This document shows, one piece after another, positions 1-8,284 of a stretch of 64,000 nucleotides of DNA. Made by a program: the position numbers and the translations under genes. Source of the DNA: Kangiella sp. TOML190 (lineage in GTDB: Bacteria; Pseudomonadota; Gammaproteobacteria; Enterobacterales; Kangiellaceae); assembly GCF_023706045.1 (NCBI RefSeq), contig NZ_BQYL01000001.1:186001-250000 (forward strand), read 5' to 3'. Under the pieces are notes generated by a model. It ran no database searches. It worked only from the letters and a program-made list of their open reading frames with translations, and had not been told where the DNA came from. Numbering within the stretch: the stretch's first letter is position 1; each line of letters begins with the position of its first letter.

Positions 1-616
1 TGACATAATCGGTTCCAGCCTTTTTCTTGCTCACATAAATAATATTTTTGCCTTCTGGGCCCCAAATATAATCTTCAGGCCCGCCAAAAGGCGATTGCGG
101 AGTTGAGTATGGCTCATCAGGCATAATGCCGACCATCTTTTCGGTCGCTAAATCCTGATAAAAAACATGATTAAAACTACCATCATTCCACTCATCCCAA
201 TGGCGATAGTCCAAATCATCAAATACATAGGCATCGGCATTTGATAACGAAGAATACCTTTCTTTAGCCAACACTTTATTCAGCTTTACAGGCTTATGTA
301 ATAATTTTTTTGTTCCATCCGGAGACAAGTCTCTATCAGCCATTAGGCCTTGATAATTTTCGACCAACTGAGTCGCGCCGTCTTTAATGGCAACTTGATA
401 AACTTTGCTACTGAAATCATTATCCTTAACGCTTGGTACCGTCACTTTATAAAACACATGGGTTTTCGCATGATTAATCCCCAATGGACTCACCCGCTTC
501 ACTTCCCACAGCAATTCTGGTGTCATCACTTTATCTTTGGCATCTAACTGCGGTGAAACTGTCGTCGCCAATCCTAGCAAGAGACCATAGTGAGTTATCA
601 TTTTTCTAAACTTCAT
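1..616 (-). CDS. S9 family peptidase, N-terminal part (cut by window edge)
   Basis: This is the first 205 residues of a secreted serine peptidase of the prolyl oligopeptidase (S9) type. I translated it from the ATG at 614-616 and the frame stays open to the left edge, so the catalytic domain lies outside the window. The N terminus has a signal peptide (basic MKFRK, then a hydrophobic stretch ending near QLDA). It is followed by MTPELLWEVKRVSPLG, the usual opening of S9 acylaminoacyl-peptidase-like proteins, and by beta-propeller-like segments such as DRDLSPDGTK and YIWGPEGKN. It probably degrades peptides in the periplasm or outside the cell. It is divergent from the flavoprotein gene at 784. 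The exact S9 subfamily cannot be told without the C terminus. Confidence 0.8.
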   Translation of the reverse strand, partial: MKFRKMITHYGLLLGLATTVSPQLDAKDKVMTPELLWEVKRVSPLGINHAKTHVFYKVTVPSVKDNDFSSKVYQVAIKDGATQLVENYQGLMADRDLSPDGTKKLLHKPVKLNKVLAKERYSSLSNADAYVFDDLDYRHWDEWNDGSFNHVFYQDLATEKMVGIMPDEPYSTPQSPFGGPEDYIWGPEGKNIIYVSKKKAGTDYV

Positions 617-783
617 ACCATCTACTCTTCATGAACATTAGCAGATAAGAATACAGAAACGAGTTTATAAAAGAAAGGTGCTAGTCAATGATCTAAAAGT
701 GGTGTATTTTTTATTCAAACAAAGAACACATCAGATCCAATTTCGGTTCGTAATGTCAGTGAAGCCAACAAAAAGTGAATTTT

Positions 784-1407
784 ATGGGCAACTCAAACTA
801 TCCACCGTCAATTCACCTAGAAGATGACATTAAGAAATTGACTCCTTTGATGCGTCAATTCCCTTTTGCAACCGTAATTTCTGTTCACCAAGGTGAAATT
901 GAAGTGACTCAAGCGCCTCTTGTATTTCAAGAAGTTAGTGGCAGGATATATCTTTATGGGCACCTAGCTGGAAACAATGCTCATGGCGATTATTTAGCAA
1001 ATGCTAACGTCACTGTGATTTTCCATGGACCCAATTGCTACATCTCGCCTAATGACTACGCAACGAAACAACTGCCTACTTGGAATAGTTTATCAGTACA
1101 TATCAAGGGCAATTGTCAAACCACCAAAGATCCTGATGAGCTTTACCGAATTTTAGAAATGATGGCCGATCAATTTGAAGAAGATAGCCCATCTGATAAG
1201 CCGAATTACAAGATACAAAGAACTGAAGAAAAAACCGCACGCCTGATTCTTCATATCACCGGTTTTAAGATTGAAGTTACCGAAATTATTGGCCGCTATA
1301 AACTATCGAAAGATAAAACAAGAGAAGATATTCAGTTGGCGGGAGAAAAATTGAAAAAATCAGTGCCAAGTTGTCCAAATGAAGTTATCGACCACTTAAT
1401 ACAGTAA
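784..1407 (+). CDS. PaiB-like FMN-binding protein
   Basis: About 207 residues, the usual size of the PaiB / FMN_bind_2 family, flavin-binding split-barrel proteins often annotated as negative transcriptional regulators. The N-terminal stretch NYPPSIHLEDD followed by PFATVIS is typical of the family, as is the central GHLAGNNAH (a PaiB-like GHxAxxNxH segment) and the later IEVTEIIGRYKLSK. I chose the ATG at 784; a GTG three codons upstream (775) is an alternative and neither has a strong ribosome binding site. The 3' end overlaps the convergent small gene by 12 bp. The in vivo role is unknown; PaiB has been linked to sporulation and protease control in Bacillus, which need not hold here. Confidence 0.75.
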   Translation: MGNSNYPPSIHLEDDIKKLTPLMRQFPFATVISVHQGEIEVTQAPLVFQEVSGRIYLYGHLAGNNAHGDYLANANVTVIFHGPNCYISPNDYATKQLPTWNSLSVHIKGNCQTTKDPDELYRILEMMADQFEEDSPSDKPNYKIQRTEEKTARLILHITGFKIEVTEIIGRYKLSKDKTREDIQLAGEKLKKSVPSCPNEVIDHLIQ

Positions 1408-1611
1408 TTCTATAACGCCTATTATCACCACTACCAACAAGAGTGCAAACCAAATAAATGATAAGCCAATATCTCCTACCATGTATGTTGTTGGTTTTTC
1501 TTTATAATATTCGTGATATTCTCTTCTATAGTTACTAGACGTTAAATATCTCCAAGCTTTAAAAAGATTAGAGAAACTAGTTATCGAAGACAGAGAATCA
1601 AATAATTCCAT
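1396..1611 (-). CDS. Small single-pass membrane protein, function unknown
   Basis: A 71-residue protein with a polar, Tyr/Arg-rich N-terminal half (about residues 20-45, including YRREYHEYYKEK) and one strong hydrophobic helix near the C terminus (about residues 48-69). A GGA-containing ribosome binding site lies about a dozen bases before the ATG. I do not recognise a family. It overlaps the end of the PaiB-like gene on the opposite strand by 12 bp. The membrane helix and clear start signal argue that it is real, but it could be strain-specific. Confidence 0.5.
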   Translation of the reverse strand: MELFDSLSSITSFSNLFKAWRYLTSSNYRREYHEYYKEKPTTYMVGDIGLSFIWFALLLVVVIIGVIELLY

Positions 1612-1646
1612 ATTGAGTCCAAATTCCTATATTTTTCTTTGTTCAT

Positions 1647-1765
1647 AAAATTCCTAGACTAAACTTAGGCGAGACAAATTTAAAATTTCTGAGAGGAGTT
1701 TACTCTAGTAAATGACCCGATGAAATTTTAGATTTAACAAAGCCTAAGTGACGGATAGGAATTTT
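1647..1765 (-). repeat. Palindromic 3'-end element, copy 1
   Basis: A 119-bp imperfect palindrome that starts at the stop codon of the hotdog protein gene (stop at 1764-1766). Nested arms pair as follows: 1647-1656 with 1756-1765 (AAAATTCCTA), 1663-1670 with 1742-1749 (ACTTAGGC), and an inner AT-rich 14-bp pair. The middle (1698-1716) is GTTTACTCTAGTAAATGAC, itself partly palindromic. The same core and the same unpaired blocks (CTTTGTTAAA on one side, TCTCGCYTAA on the other, read in the sense of the gene) recur at 47916-48035, and a looser version at 46225-46346. The RNA would fold into one long hairpin directly after the stop codon. Confidence 0.8.
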
Positions 1766-2255
1766 AACGACGTTTAGGAGTCCAAGCCCATACCATCTGA
1801 GCTCCAATGGGTTCTTTTCCTTCTTCATCGGTAACCGTAACTGCTACCTCAACTTCGCCTTTCTCGGTATTGAGAATATTTTCAATTTGCTCATCAGTTA
1901 AATGTGCTTTGGCGGTTAAGGCGCCAACCGCTCTTTTAACATAATTGATATTCATGGATTTAATCACAGGGATCTTATCGTCAGGCACATTCATACCTAC
2001 CACCATTCCTGTAGCGGTTTCCGCGACTAAGGCCATACCTGCGGCGTGGACTGTGCCGATATGGTTTTGTACTTTTTTGCGATTGTCCAGCTTAAAAACT
2101 GACTCGCGATTGGTCAATTTTATGACTTCGACCTTGCAAGTGCCGACTAACTTTACGGTGGTTCTCAATGCAAAATTTAACGCAGGCAAGCGTAAAAAAG
2201 CGGGTAAGGCCATGGTCTTGGCGACCACTTTGGCTAGGCGATTAGGTTTGGTCAT
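1764..2255 (-). CDS. DUF4442 hotdog-fold protein, probable thioesterase
   Basis: A 163-residue protein of the DUF4442 / YiiD C-terminal-like hotdog family, related to acyl-CoA thioesterases. The motif NHIGTVHAAGMALVAETATGM resembles the hotdog helix with its preceding N-H-xG-T-x-H segment, and the C-terminal strand VEVAVTVTDEEGKEPIG fits the end of the fold. No signal peptide is seen, so it is likely cytoplasmic. Substrate is unknown. It stands alone on the minus strand and its stop codon sits inside the arm of palindromic element copy 1. Confidence 0.75.
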   Translation of the reverse strand: MTKPNRLAKVVAKTMALPAFLRLPALNFALRTTVKLVGTCKVEVIKLTNRESVFKLDNRKKVQNHIGTVHAAGMALVAETATGMVVGMNVPDDKIPVIKSMNINYVKRAVGALTAKAHLTDEQIENILNTEKGEVEVAVTVTDEEGKEPIGAQMVWAWTPKRR

Positions 2256-2442
2256 TGGCGAATCTCGTTGCGGTTACGAATGCTCACCAAGATTACCTGC
2301 TCACTAACCGGATGTAAAGTGGTCTGACCTTGTTAGGTTTTTGCTCGAAACTTTATCGTAAAGAGTTGTTTCAAACCACTTTTTTTACCAGATATTATGC
2401 TAATCTTAGCCCAGCTAATTGTTATTGACAGGAAATAATTAT

Positions 2443-4299
2443 ATGAACAAATCATTGATCACCATAGCCATCAGCGCCGCCCTTACTACTGGACTGGTCG
2501 GCTGCAATCAAACGGATACTGAACAAGTTGCTGATAGCAAGCAAGCAGAAGCGGTAGCAACTGAAAAAGTCGCGGTGCAAGCTCCAGAAATGACACCGGA
2601 GCAAGCCTCGGCAAGGTTGAACAAGCTATTCCAAGAAAATTTTCAGGCAGGGTTAAAATATAATCCCATTCAAGCCACTGCCATTGGAATTCCGGGTTAT
2701 AACGATAAGTTGCCTAACTTTTTGTCGCCAGAATTCCAAGAAGAAACGCGCGCCTTTACCGATGAATGGTTAGAAAAAATAAAAGCTATCGATCGCAACT
2801 TATTATCCGGTCAGGATCGACTCAGCTATGAAGTTTATTTGTATAACGCTGAGTTAAGCAAACAAGGCGAACAGTTCCCCGGAGAATTAATTCCCATCAA
2901 CCAATCGTCCAACATTGCAAGTTTTTTTGCGCAACTTGGCTCTGGTCAATCATTCCAGCCTTTCAAAACGGTTGAGGATTATGACAACTGGTTAAAACGA
3001 ATTGATGCTGGCGCGGTTATTATGGATCAGGCCAAAAAGAATATGCAATTAGGCATAGAAAAAGGCGTAACCCAGCCGCAAGCTTTGATGGAAAAAGTTT
3101 TGCCGCAGTTAAAAGCACATGTCGTTGATGACGTAACAAAAAGTGTCTTCTATCAGCCAATTACGAATATACCTGAAGAATTTTCTGATGAAGATAAAAA
3201 ACGCCTAACCGAAGCCTACAGCCTAGCGATTAGTGAAAAAGTGGTTCCAACTTACAAAGAATTGCATCGGTTTATTGAACAAGATTATTTGCCAAAAGCT
3301 CGAACCAGTTTTGGTCTAAGCGAACATCCTAATGGCGAAGCTTGGTACAACTATCAACTCAAAACCTTCACCACTATTGATTTAACCGCAGAGCAAATTC
3401 ATCAATTCGGGCTGGATGAAGTGGCTCGAATTCGCCAAGAGATGGAAGGGGTAATGCAGCAGGTTGGCTTTGAAGGCGATTTGGCGGATTGGTTTAAATA
3501 TGTTCAGACTAATCCAGAGTTTTATTATGACAACGAAGAAGACTTGCTACAGGGTTATCGCGACTTGCAGGAAAAAGTGAATAAGCTTTTGCCGAGTATG
3601 TTCGATGTCCAGCCGAAAGCGGATTACGAGGTTCGAGCAGTCGAAGCTTATCGCGCTGAATCGGCAGCCGGCGCCTCTTATATGCCCGGAGCGCCAGATG
3701 GTTCACGACCAGGTATTTTCTACGTCAATACCTTTAACTTAAAAGGTCAACCCAAATTCGGCATGGAAACCTTATCCATCCACGAAGCGGCACCTGGCCA
3801 CCACTTCCAAATTTCCTTGCAACAAGAAGTTGAAGGATTGCCGATGTTTCGCCGCTTTGGTGGCTTGAGCGTCTTTTCTGAAGGCTGGGCACTCTACACC
3901 GAATCTATCGGTAAAGAAATGGGGATGTTCACCGATCCGATGCAATACTATGGTCGCTTAAGCGATGAAATGCTACGCGCGATGCGCTTAGTGGTGGATA
4001 CTGGCCTGCATGCTAAGGGCTGGTCACGCCAAAAAGCGATTGATTATATGATGGAAAATTCATCCATGGCCGATACTGATGTAGTTTCTGAAGTGGAGCG
4101 CTACATCGCTTGGCCAGGACAGGCGGTGTCCTACAAAATTGGACAGCGTGAGATCTCCAATATGCGTGCCAATGCCGAAAAACGCTTAGGGGATAAATTC
4201 GATATTAAAGAATTTCACCGTCAGGTACTGATCGATGGCGCTCTACCCATGCCAGTATTAGGTAATAAAATTAACGAATGGGTTGAATCTAAATTGTAA
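2443..4299 (+). CDS. DUF885 family lipoprotein, putative metallopeptidase
   Basis: A 618-residue secreted lipoprotein. The start at 2443 follows an AGGAAA ribosome binding site and gives a clean lipoprotein signal peptide ending LVGC, lipidated Cys near residue 20. An earlier in-frame TTG at 2419 is less likely. The DUF885 family carries a zinc-peptidase-like signature, seen here as HEAAPGHH (residues 447-454) followed by SEGWALYTE and, further on, RYIAWPGQAVSYKIG. Family members are thought to be carboxypeptidase-like enzymes; the exact substrate is not established. It probably faces the periplasm and trims peptides, in keeping with the other peptidases in this window. A small palindrome follows it (4311-4337). 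Confidence 0.85.
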   Translation: MNKSLITIAISAALTTGLVGCNQTDTEQVADSKQAEAVATEKVAVQAPEMTPEQASARLNKLFQENFQAGLKYNPIQATAIGIPGYNDKLPNFLSPEFQEETRAFTDEWLEKIKAIDRNLLSGQDRLSYEVYLYNAELSKQGEQFPGELIPINQSSNIASFFAQLGSGQSFQPFKTVEDYDNWLKRIDAGAVIMDQAKKNMQLGIEKGVTQPQALMEKVLPQLKAHVVDDVTKSVFYQPITNIPEEFSDEDKKRLTEAYSLAISEKVVPTYKELHRFIEQDYLPKARTSFGLSEHPNGEAWYNYQLKTFTTIDLTAEQIHQFGLDEVARIRQEMEGVMQQVGFEGDLADWFKYVQTNPEFYYDNEEDLLQGYRDLQEKVNKLLPSMFDVQPKADYEVRAVEAYRAESAAGASYMPGAPDGSRPGIFYVNTFNLKGQPKFGMETLSIHEAAPGHHFQISLQQEVEGLPMFRRFGGLSVFSEGWALYTESIGKEMGMFTDPMQYYGRLSDEMLRAMRLVVDTGLHAKGWSRQKAIDYMMENSSMADTDVVSEVERYIAWPGQAVSYKIGQREISNMRANAEKRLGDKFDIKEFHRQVLIDGALPMPVLGNKINEWVESKL

Positions 4300-4310
4300 A
4301 ATCAACTAAC

Positions 4311-4337
4311 CGTCATTCCCGCGGAAGTGGGAATGAC
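4311..4337. repeat. REP-like palindrome (GTCATTCCCGC type)
   Basis: Short inverted repeat GTCATTCCC-GCGGAAGT-GGGAATGAC, 12 bases after the DUF885 stop codon. Two closely related copies form an inverted pair at 46115-46195. This unit, usually CGTCATTCCCGCGAAAGCGGGAATC, is a common dispersed repeat in Proteobacteria. Here it may also act as a transcript-end hairpin for the DUF885 gene. Confidence 0.75.
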
Positions 4338-4377
4338 CAGCCTACTTTAACTTGATTTTATGTTTAGCACTGGTCGC

Positions 4378-4923
4378 TCAAACAAGTTTTAGATCGGATT
4401 TTAAAACACCATAAACCAATTCATCTTGCCACTCGTCACCCATCTTATAATGCTCTTTTAACCAGCCTTCTTGTTGCATACCATAACGCTGCATCAATTT
4501 ATAAGAGGCGGTATTTCGCGGGTCACAATAGGCAACCAGCTTATGGAACGGCCAGTGACTTGCTATGTGCGCAATTAATGCATCCATCGCTTCTGAGCCA
4601 TAGCCTTTGCCATGAAAGTCCTTGTGAAATTTATAGCCAAGCTCAATTTGCTCATGAACTTTACTATGATACCGAAAGCCGACATCGCCAATTAAATCGC
4701 CAGTGTCGATAAGCTCCACCGCTAGTGCCATCCATTGGCCTTCTTCGCCAAGCCATGCTTTTTGAAAGCCAGCAAAGGCTTCTTTGACTTCGGCTTTAGT
4801 ACCAATTGGACGAATATACTGCATCACTTCGGGATCCATCGCATAGTGACAGTAGGCTTCGAAGTCGCTCTCCAGCATGGGTCTTAATAGCAAGCGTTGG
4901 GTTTTAATTCTGGGGGTATCCAT
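4378..4923 (-). CDS. GNAT family N-acetyltransferase (RimJ/RimL-like)
   Basis: A 181-residue acetyltransferase of the RimJ/RimL-type GNAT group. It opens with the typical IKTQRLLLRPMLESDFEAY and has the acetyl-CoA binding loop as KDFHGKGYGSEAMDALI (Q/RxxGxG/A pattern), then YCDPRNTASYKLMQRYG, the conserved C-terminal segment of the family. It acetylates an unknown amine, protein N terminus or small molecule. It begins 4 bp after the helicase-nuclease stop codon, so it is most likely the last gene of the repair operon, though nothing in the sequence ties it to DNA repair. Confidence 0.85.
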   Translation of the reverse strand: MDTPRIKTQRLLLRPMLESDFEAYCHYAMDPEVMQYIRPIGTKAEVKEAFAGFQKAWLGEEGQWMALAVELIDTGDLIGDVGFRYHSKVHEQIELGYKFHKDFHGKGYGSEAMDALIAHIASHWPFHKLVAYCDPRNTASYKLMQRYGMQQEGWLKEHYKMGDEWQDELVYGVLKSDLKLV

Positions 4924-4927
4924 TTCT

Positions 4928-7900
4928 CTAGTCCACTTCTACAAACGTTTTTAGCATTGGAAAATACAGCGCTGTTTTCACTGGCAATACATCTAATGAT
5001 TGCATTAACTGCCGATAATTGTGTAATTGTGGGCGGTAGCGCTCTACTTCCGATTGGATAAATTGATCAACATCCTGTTCAAGATGAGCTCCCGATTTGT
5101 AATCGATGATCCAGCGAACTCCCCCATCAATAAAAGTTCGGTCAATAACAAATGATTTGTATTGGCCATCGATTTGCCCAGTCAAAGCTAACTCGCAGGC
5201 GGCATCTTCATGCTCACGCAAGATCCAATCAGCTTGCGTATCGGATAATACGTTTAATAACCCCTGCTGTAAGCGCTCTTTGGCATATTGGGCCTGCTCT
5301 TTGCTCGAACCATGGGTGAGCAAATGTTGATAAGCTTTTTCGACAAAAGCCTCAATAGATTCAGCCGATAATTGCCATTGGTTTTTCGCTACTAACTCCA
5401 ACTGGCGATGCATCAAAATACCAATGATCTTGGCAATGTCGGTAGCCCAATCAAATTCTAACTTTGTAGCTTCTGTTTTAAGTTGCTCAAAGGTTAGCTG
5501 GGATAATTCTGGCGAATAATCGGCATAAGCCCAAGCCGATGTTAATCTAGGCCAACCCTGTTCAGTGGTTTGTTGCTGCCTACTAATAGGCTGAACCGCA
5601 AGCTCTGCAAAGCGTAAAAAAGCTGATTCAATATGACGTTCAAAAATTGGACTCAACAAACTCATTAAACTGTCTGGAGCAAAATGGGTTTGTTGCCATT
5701 GCTCAGTCTTACTGCTCCAACTGACTTTGCCACAAGCGGTTAAATAAAGACGATGCTTGGCTCGAGTGGCCGCCACATACAACAGGCGTGCCGTTTCTAG
5801 CCGGTCTTTATCTTTAGAAAAGCGACTGACCAATTTATACAAAGACTCGAGTTGTCCTGCTTGATCGACCGGAGCTAGCAGATACTGACTCTGCTCAGTA
5901 TCGCTTGGAAATTCTTCCCATATCATCAGTGGTTTATCATTCGAGCCGCCTTTTTTATCGAGTCTAGGCAGAAATACCGTATCAAACTCTAAACCTTTGG
6001 ATTTATGCATGGTCATGATTGAGACTTGGCAATCATCGCCTCTTAACGCTGGCGAAAATAGCTTCTTTAGCGAATCTTCAACTTGTTGGTAATCATCTAT
6101 TGCCCCAGCTTGTTCTAGCTTTGCAATATAATCCAAAGCGGTATAAAGTTGCTCACACTCGACAGTTTCCAACGCTAAAGCCCCGCCCAATTGCAACCAC
6201 AAGGCTTCAAGCTGCATCGCTAGCGGTTGCTGATATAAACTTGCTCGATATTTCTGTATTTTAGGTGCTTGTCTTTGCAAAATGCGTAACGCGTCTTGCG
6301 ACAAATTCTCCACCGACGCAAATTCCTCTAAAGCTTGAGAAAGATCTTCAGCAAAAGCTTGGTTGAGTAAGGTGATGTCTTTAAGACTCAGTCCAAACCA
6401 AGGCGTTTTAAAGAGTCCAATCCAGCCAATTTTATCGAGCGGATGCAGTAACACTCGCAACAAACTCATCAGATCTAACACAGGCTGTTTTAAAGCCAGT
6501 TGCTCCAACTCCTCTGCGACATAAGCAATAGCATTCGCTCTTAAAGCCTGAATAAGGGGCACTGCATGATTTCTAGCGCGGACCAATACCGCAATCTGTT
6601 GCTTAGGATCTTGCTCTAAACACTGCTTGATGGTTGTAGCAATAAAATCAGCTTCAGCATCGGCCGCATTTTCTTGCGAATAAAAAACTTCAAAGCTGAC
6701 CAAATCCTGTGGTTGCTTGGCAATAGTGGATTCTGCAGTTGCCAGTTTTACAGCACCTAAAACCGGATCATCATAGTCAGGGAAAATCTTGGCGAAACTT
6801 TGATTGACCCAATTAACCACTAGTTCGCTGGAGCGGAAGTTACTGCTTAGCTGTAAAAATTCCAATGCAATATCACCAACTCCTTGCTCGCGGGCTTGAA
6901 TAAACAAACCGACGTTGGCTTCACGAAAACGGTAAATGGACTGCATCGGATCGCCAACCACAAATAAGGTTCGGCCATCACCTGGTTGCCAGCCACTAGT
7001 CAACTGCTCAATCAATTGAAATTGACTAAAAGAAGTGTCTTGAAATTCATCTACCAAAAGGTGTGAAATGGCATAATCAAGTTTTAATGCTAATTCGCTG
7101 GGATTTTGGATGTCGCCCAAAGCACGGCCAGCGGCCATGGAAATTTCCGAATAGTCCACCTCTCCGTGATTTTTAAATTCCACTTTTAAGCCGGCAGCGG
7201 CAATTTGCATTAGCACTGTTAAAGACTCGATCACTTCCCATTGTTCTTGCTGCAAATACAAATCTGGAAAGTCGCGAATGGCTTTTAATTTTTCGGCCAG
7301 CAAGGGAATCGTTTTAAACTGTTCGAACAGCTCATTGGCCTGCATTTTTTGTTCACGCAGAACTGCTTCTTCCTCTTTAGTTTCTGCAACTTTTAATGCT
7401 GGTAAAGGTGCATTAGCGCGGAGAGTTCCTGTTTTCGTTAAACAAAAATTGGTTAACGACTTCCAAACCGTTACTTGCTCGCTAGTCGTCGCGGGCCATT
7501 GCTTAAGCGGTTTTAACGCTGCCAGTTCATGCTTTTCATCAAAATAATCGCTGGCAAAAATAATCGCTGACAGCAATTGTTGCTTTTGTTCATTGGTAAA
7601 AGCCAAGTCGAGTTGTTTTAAATTTGCTTTTAACAAATCTTTAAAACCTTGCTCTAAAACTTCGCGCTCATTAGCACCCTCTGCTTGCAGTCGTAGCCAT
7701 TGGTCACGCTTAGCTAGTTGCTGCGCCAATAAGTCTTGCAGGTATTGCACCTTATTATCGGTATGAGCTAAAACACGATGCAGATGTTCCGCCCAAGACT
7801 CTTGGGTTTTTATCCCATCAATAACCGTTTTTGCCGCTTGTTGATAAAGATACTCTGGACGCTCAGTGGGACTTAGTTGACCACCAAAATTGGCCAAAAT

Positions 7901-8284
7901 TGGCATTTGATTAGCCAGTGAAGCGCACAAAGAATCAAAGGTTTTGATCTGCAAGCGTTGCGGGCTTGACAATAGTTCCCAATTCAAATGCCGATCACGC
8001 TCAACTACCGCATTAGCAAGATTCCAAGTTAACACTTTATGCGGCTCAGTTGGCGACGGCTCAAGAGCACTGTATAACGCTTCGATAATACGATTTTGCA
8101 TCTCGCGCGCGGCTTTGCGGGTAAAGGTGATCGCCACCACTTCTTCCGGATTTTCAACCAAACTGAGCAACTTTAATACCCGCTGAGTCAATAGCTCGGT
8201 TTTACCTGAACCCGCTGGCGCCTGCACGATAAAGGAGCCTTGATGATCGATCGCCTCTTGGCGCGCTTGCTGATCTCTGATCAT
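4928..8284 (-). CDS. AddA/RecB-like UvrD-family helicase with C-terminal nuclease domain
   Basis: A 1,118-residue double-strand-break repair enzyme. Near the N terminus is a Walker A motif APAGSGKTELL (about residues 20-30), followed by helicase motif VAITFTRKAAREM. The Walker B box is VDEFQDTS with Asp412, then GDPMQSIYRFR and SIMTMHKSKGLEFDTVFLP (motif V) and YVAATRAK (motif VI). The C terminus has a PD-(D/E)XK nuclease core with IIDYKSG (Asp1061, Lys1063). This layout is that of AddA/RecB superfamily 1A helicase-nucleases. It overlaps the stop codon of the AddB-like gene by 4 bp (ATGA), a sign of translational coupling. Expected to resect broken ends with its partner. Confidence 0.9.
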   Translation of the reverse strand: MIRDQQARQEAIDHQGSFIVQAPAGSGKTELLTQRVLKLLSLVENPEEVVAITFTRKAAREMQNRIIEALYSALEPSPTEPHKVLTWNLANAVVERDRHLNWELLSSPQRLQIKTFDSLCASLANQMPILANFGGQLSPTERPEYLYQQAAKTVIDGIKTQESWAEHLHRVLAHTDNKVQYLQDLLAQQLAKRDQWLRLQAEGANEREVLEQGFKDLLKANLKQLDLAFTNEQKQQLLSAIIFASDYFDEKHELAALKPLKQWPATTSEQVTVWKSLTNFCLTKTGTLRANAPLPALKVAETKEEEAVLREQKMQANELFEQFKTIPLLAEKLKAIRDFPDLYLQQEQWEVIESLTVLMQIAAAGLKVEFKNHGEVDYSEISMAAGRALGDIQNPSELALKLDYAISHLLVDEFQDTSFSQFQLIEQLTSGWQPGDGRTLFVVGDPMQSIYRFREANVGLFIQAREQGVGDIALEFLQLSSNFRSSELVVNWVNQSFAKIFPDYDDPVLGAVKLATAESTIAKQPQDLVSFEVFYSQENAADAEADFIATTIKQCLEQDPKQQIAVLVRARNHAVPLIQALRANAIAYVAEELEQLALKQPVLDLMSLLRVLLHPLDKIGWIGLFKTPWFGLSLKDITLLNQAFAEDLSQALEEFASVENLSQDALRILQRQAPKIQKYRASLYQQPLAMQLEALWLQLGGALALETVECEQLYTALDYIAKLEQAGAIDDYQQVEDSLKKLFSPALRGDDCQVSIMTMHKSKGLEFDTVFLPRLDKKGGSNDKPLMIWEEFPSDTEQSQYLLAPVDQAGQLESLYKLVSRFSKDKDRLETARLLYVAATRAKHRLYLTACGKVSWSSKTEQWQQTHFAPDSLMSLLSPIFERHIESAFLRFAELAVQPISRQQQTTEQGWPRLTSAWAYADYSPELSQLTFEQLKTEATKLEFDWATDIAKIIGILMHRQLELVAKNQWQLSAESIEAFVEKAYQHLLTHGSSKEQAQYAKERLQQGLLNVLSDTQADWILREHEDAACELALTGQIDGQYKSFVIDRTFIDGGVRWIIDYKSGAHLEQDVDQFIQSEVERYRPQLHNYRQLMQSLDVLPVKTALYFPMLKTFVEVD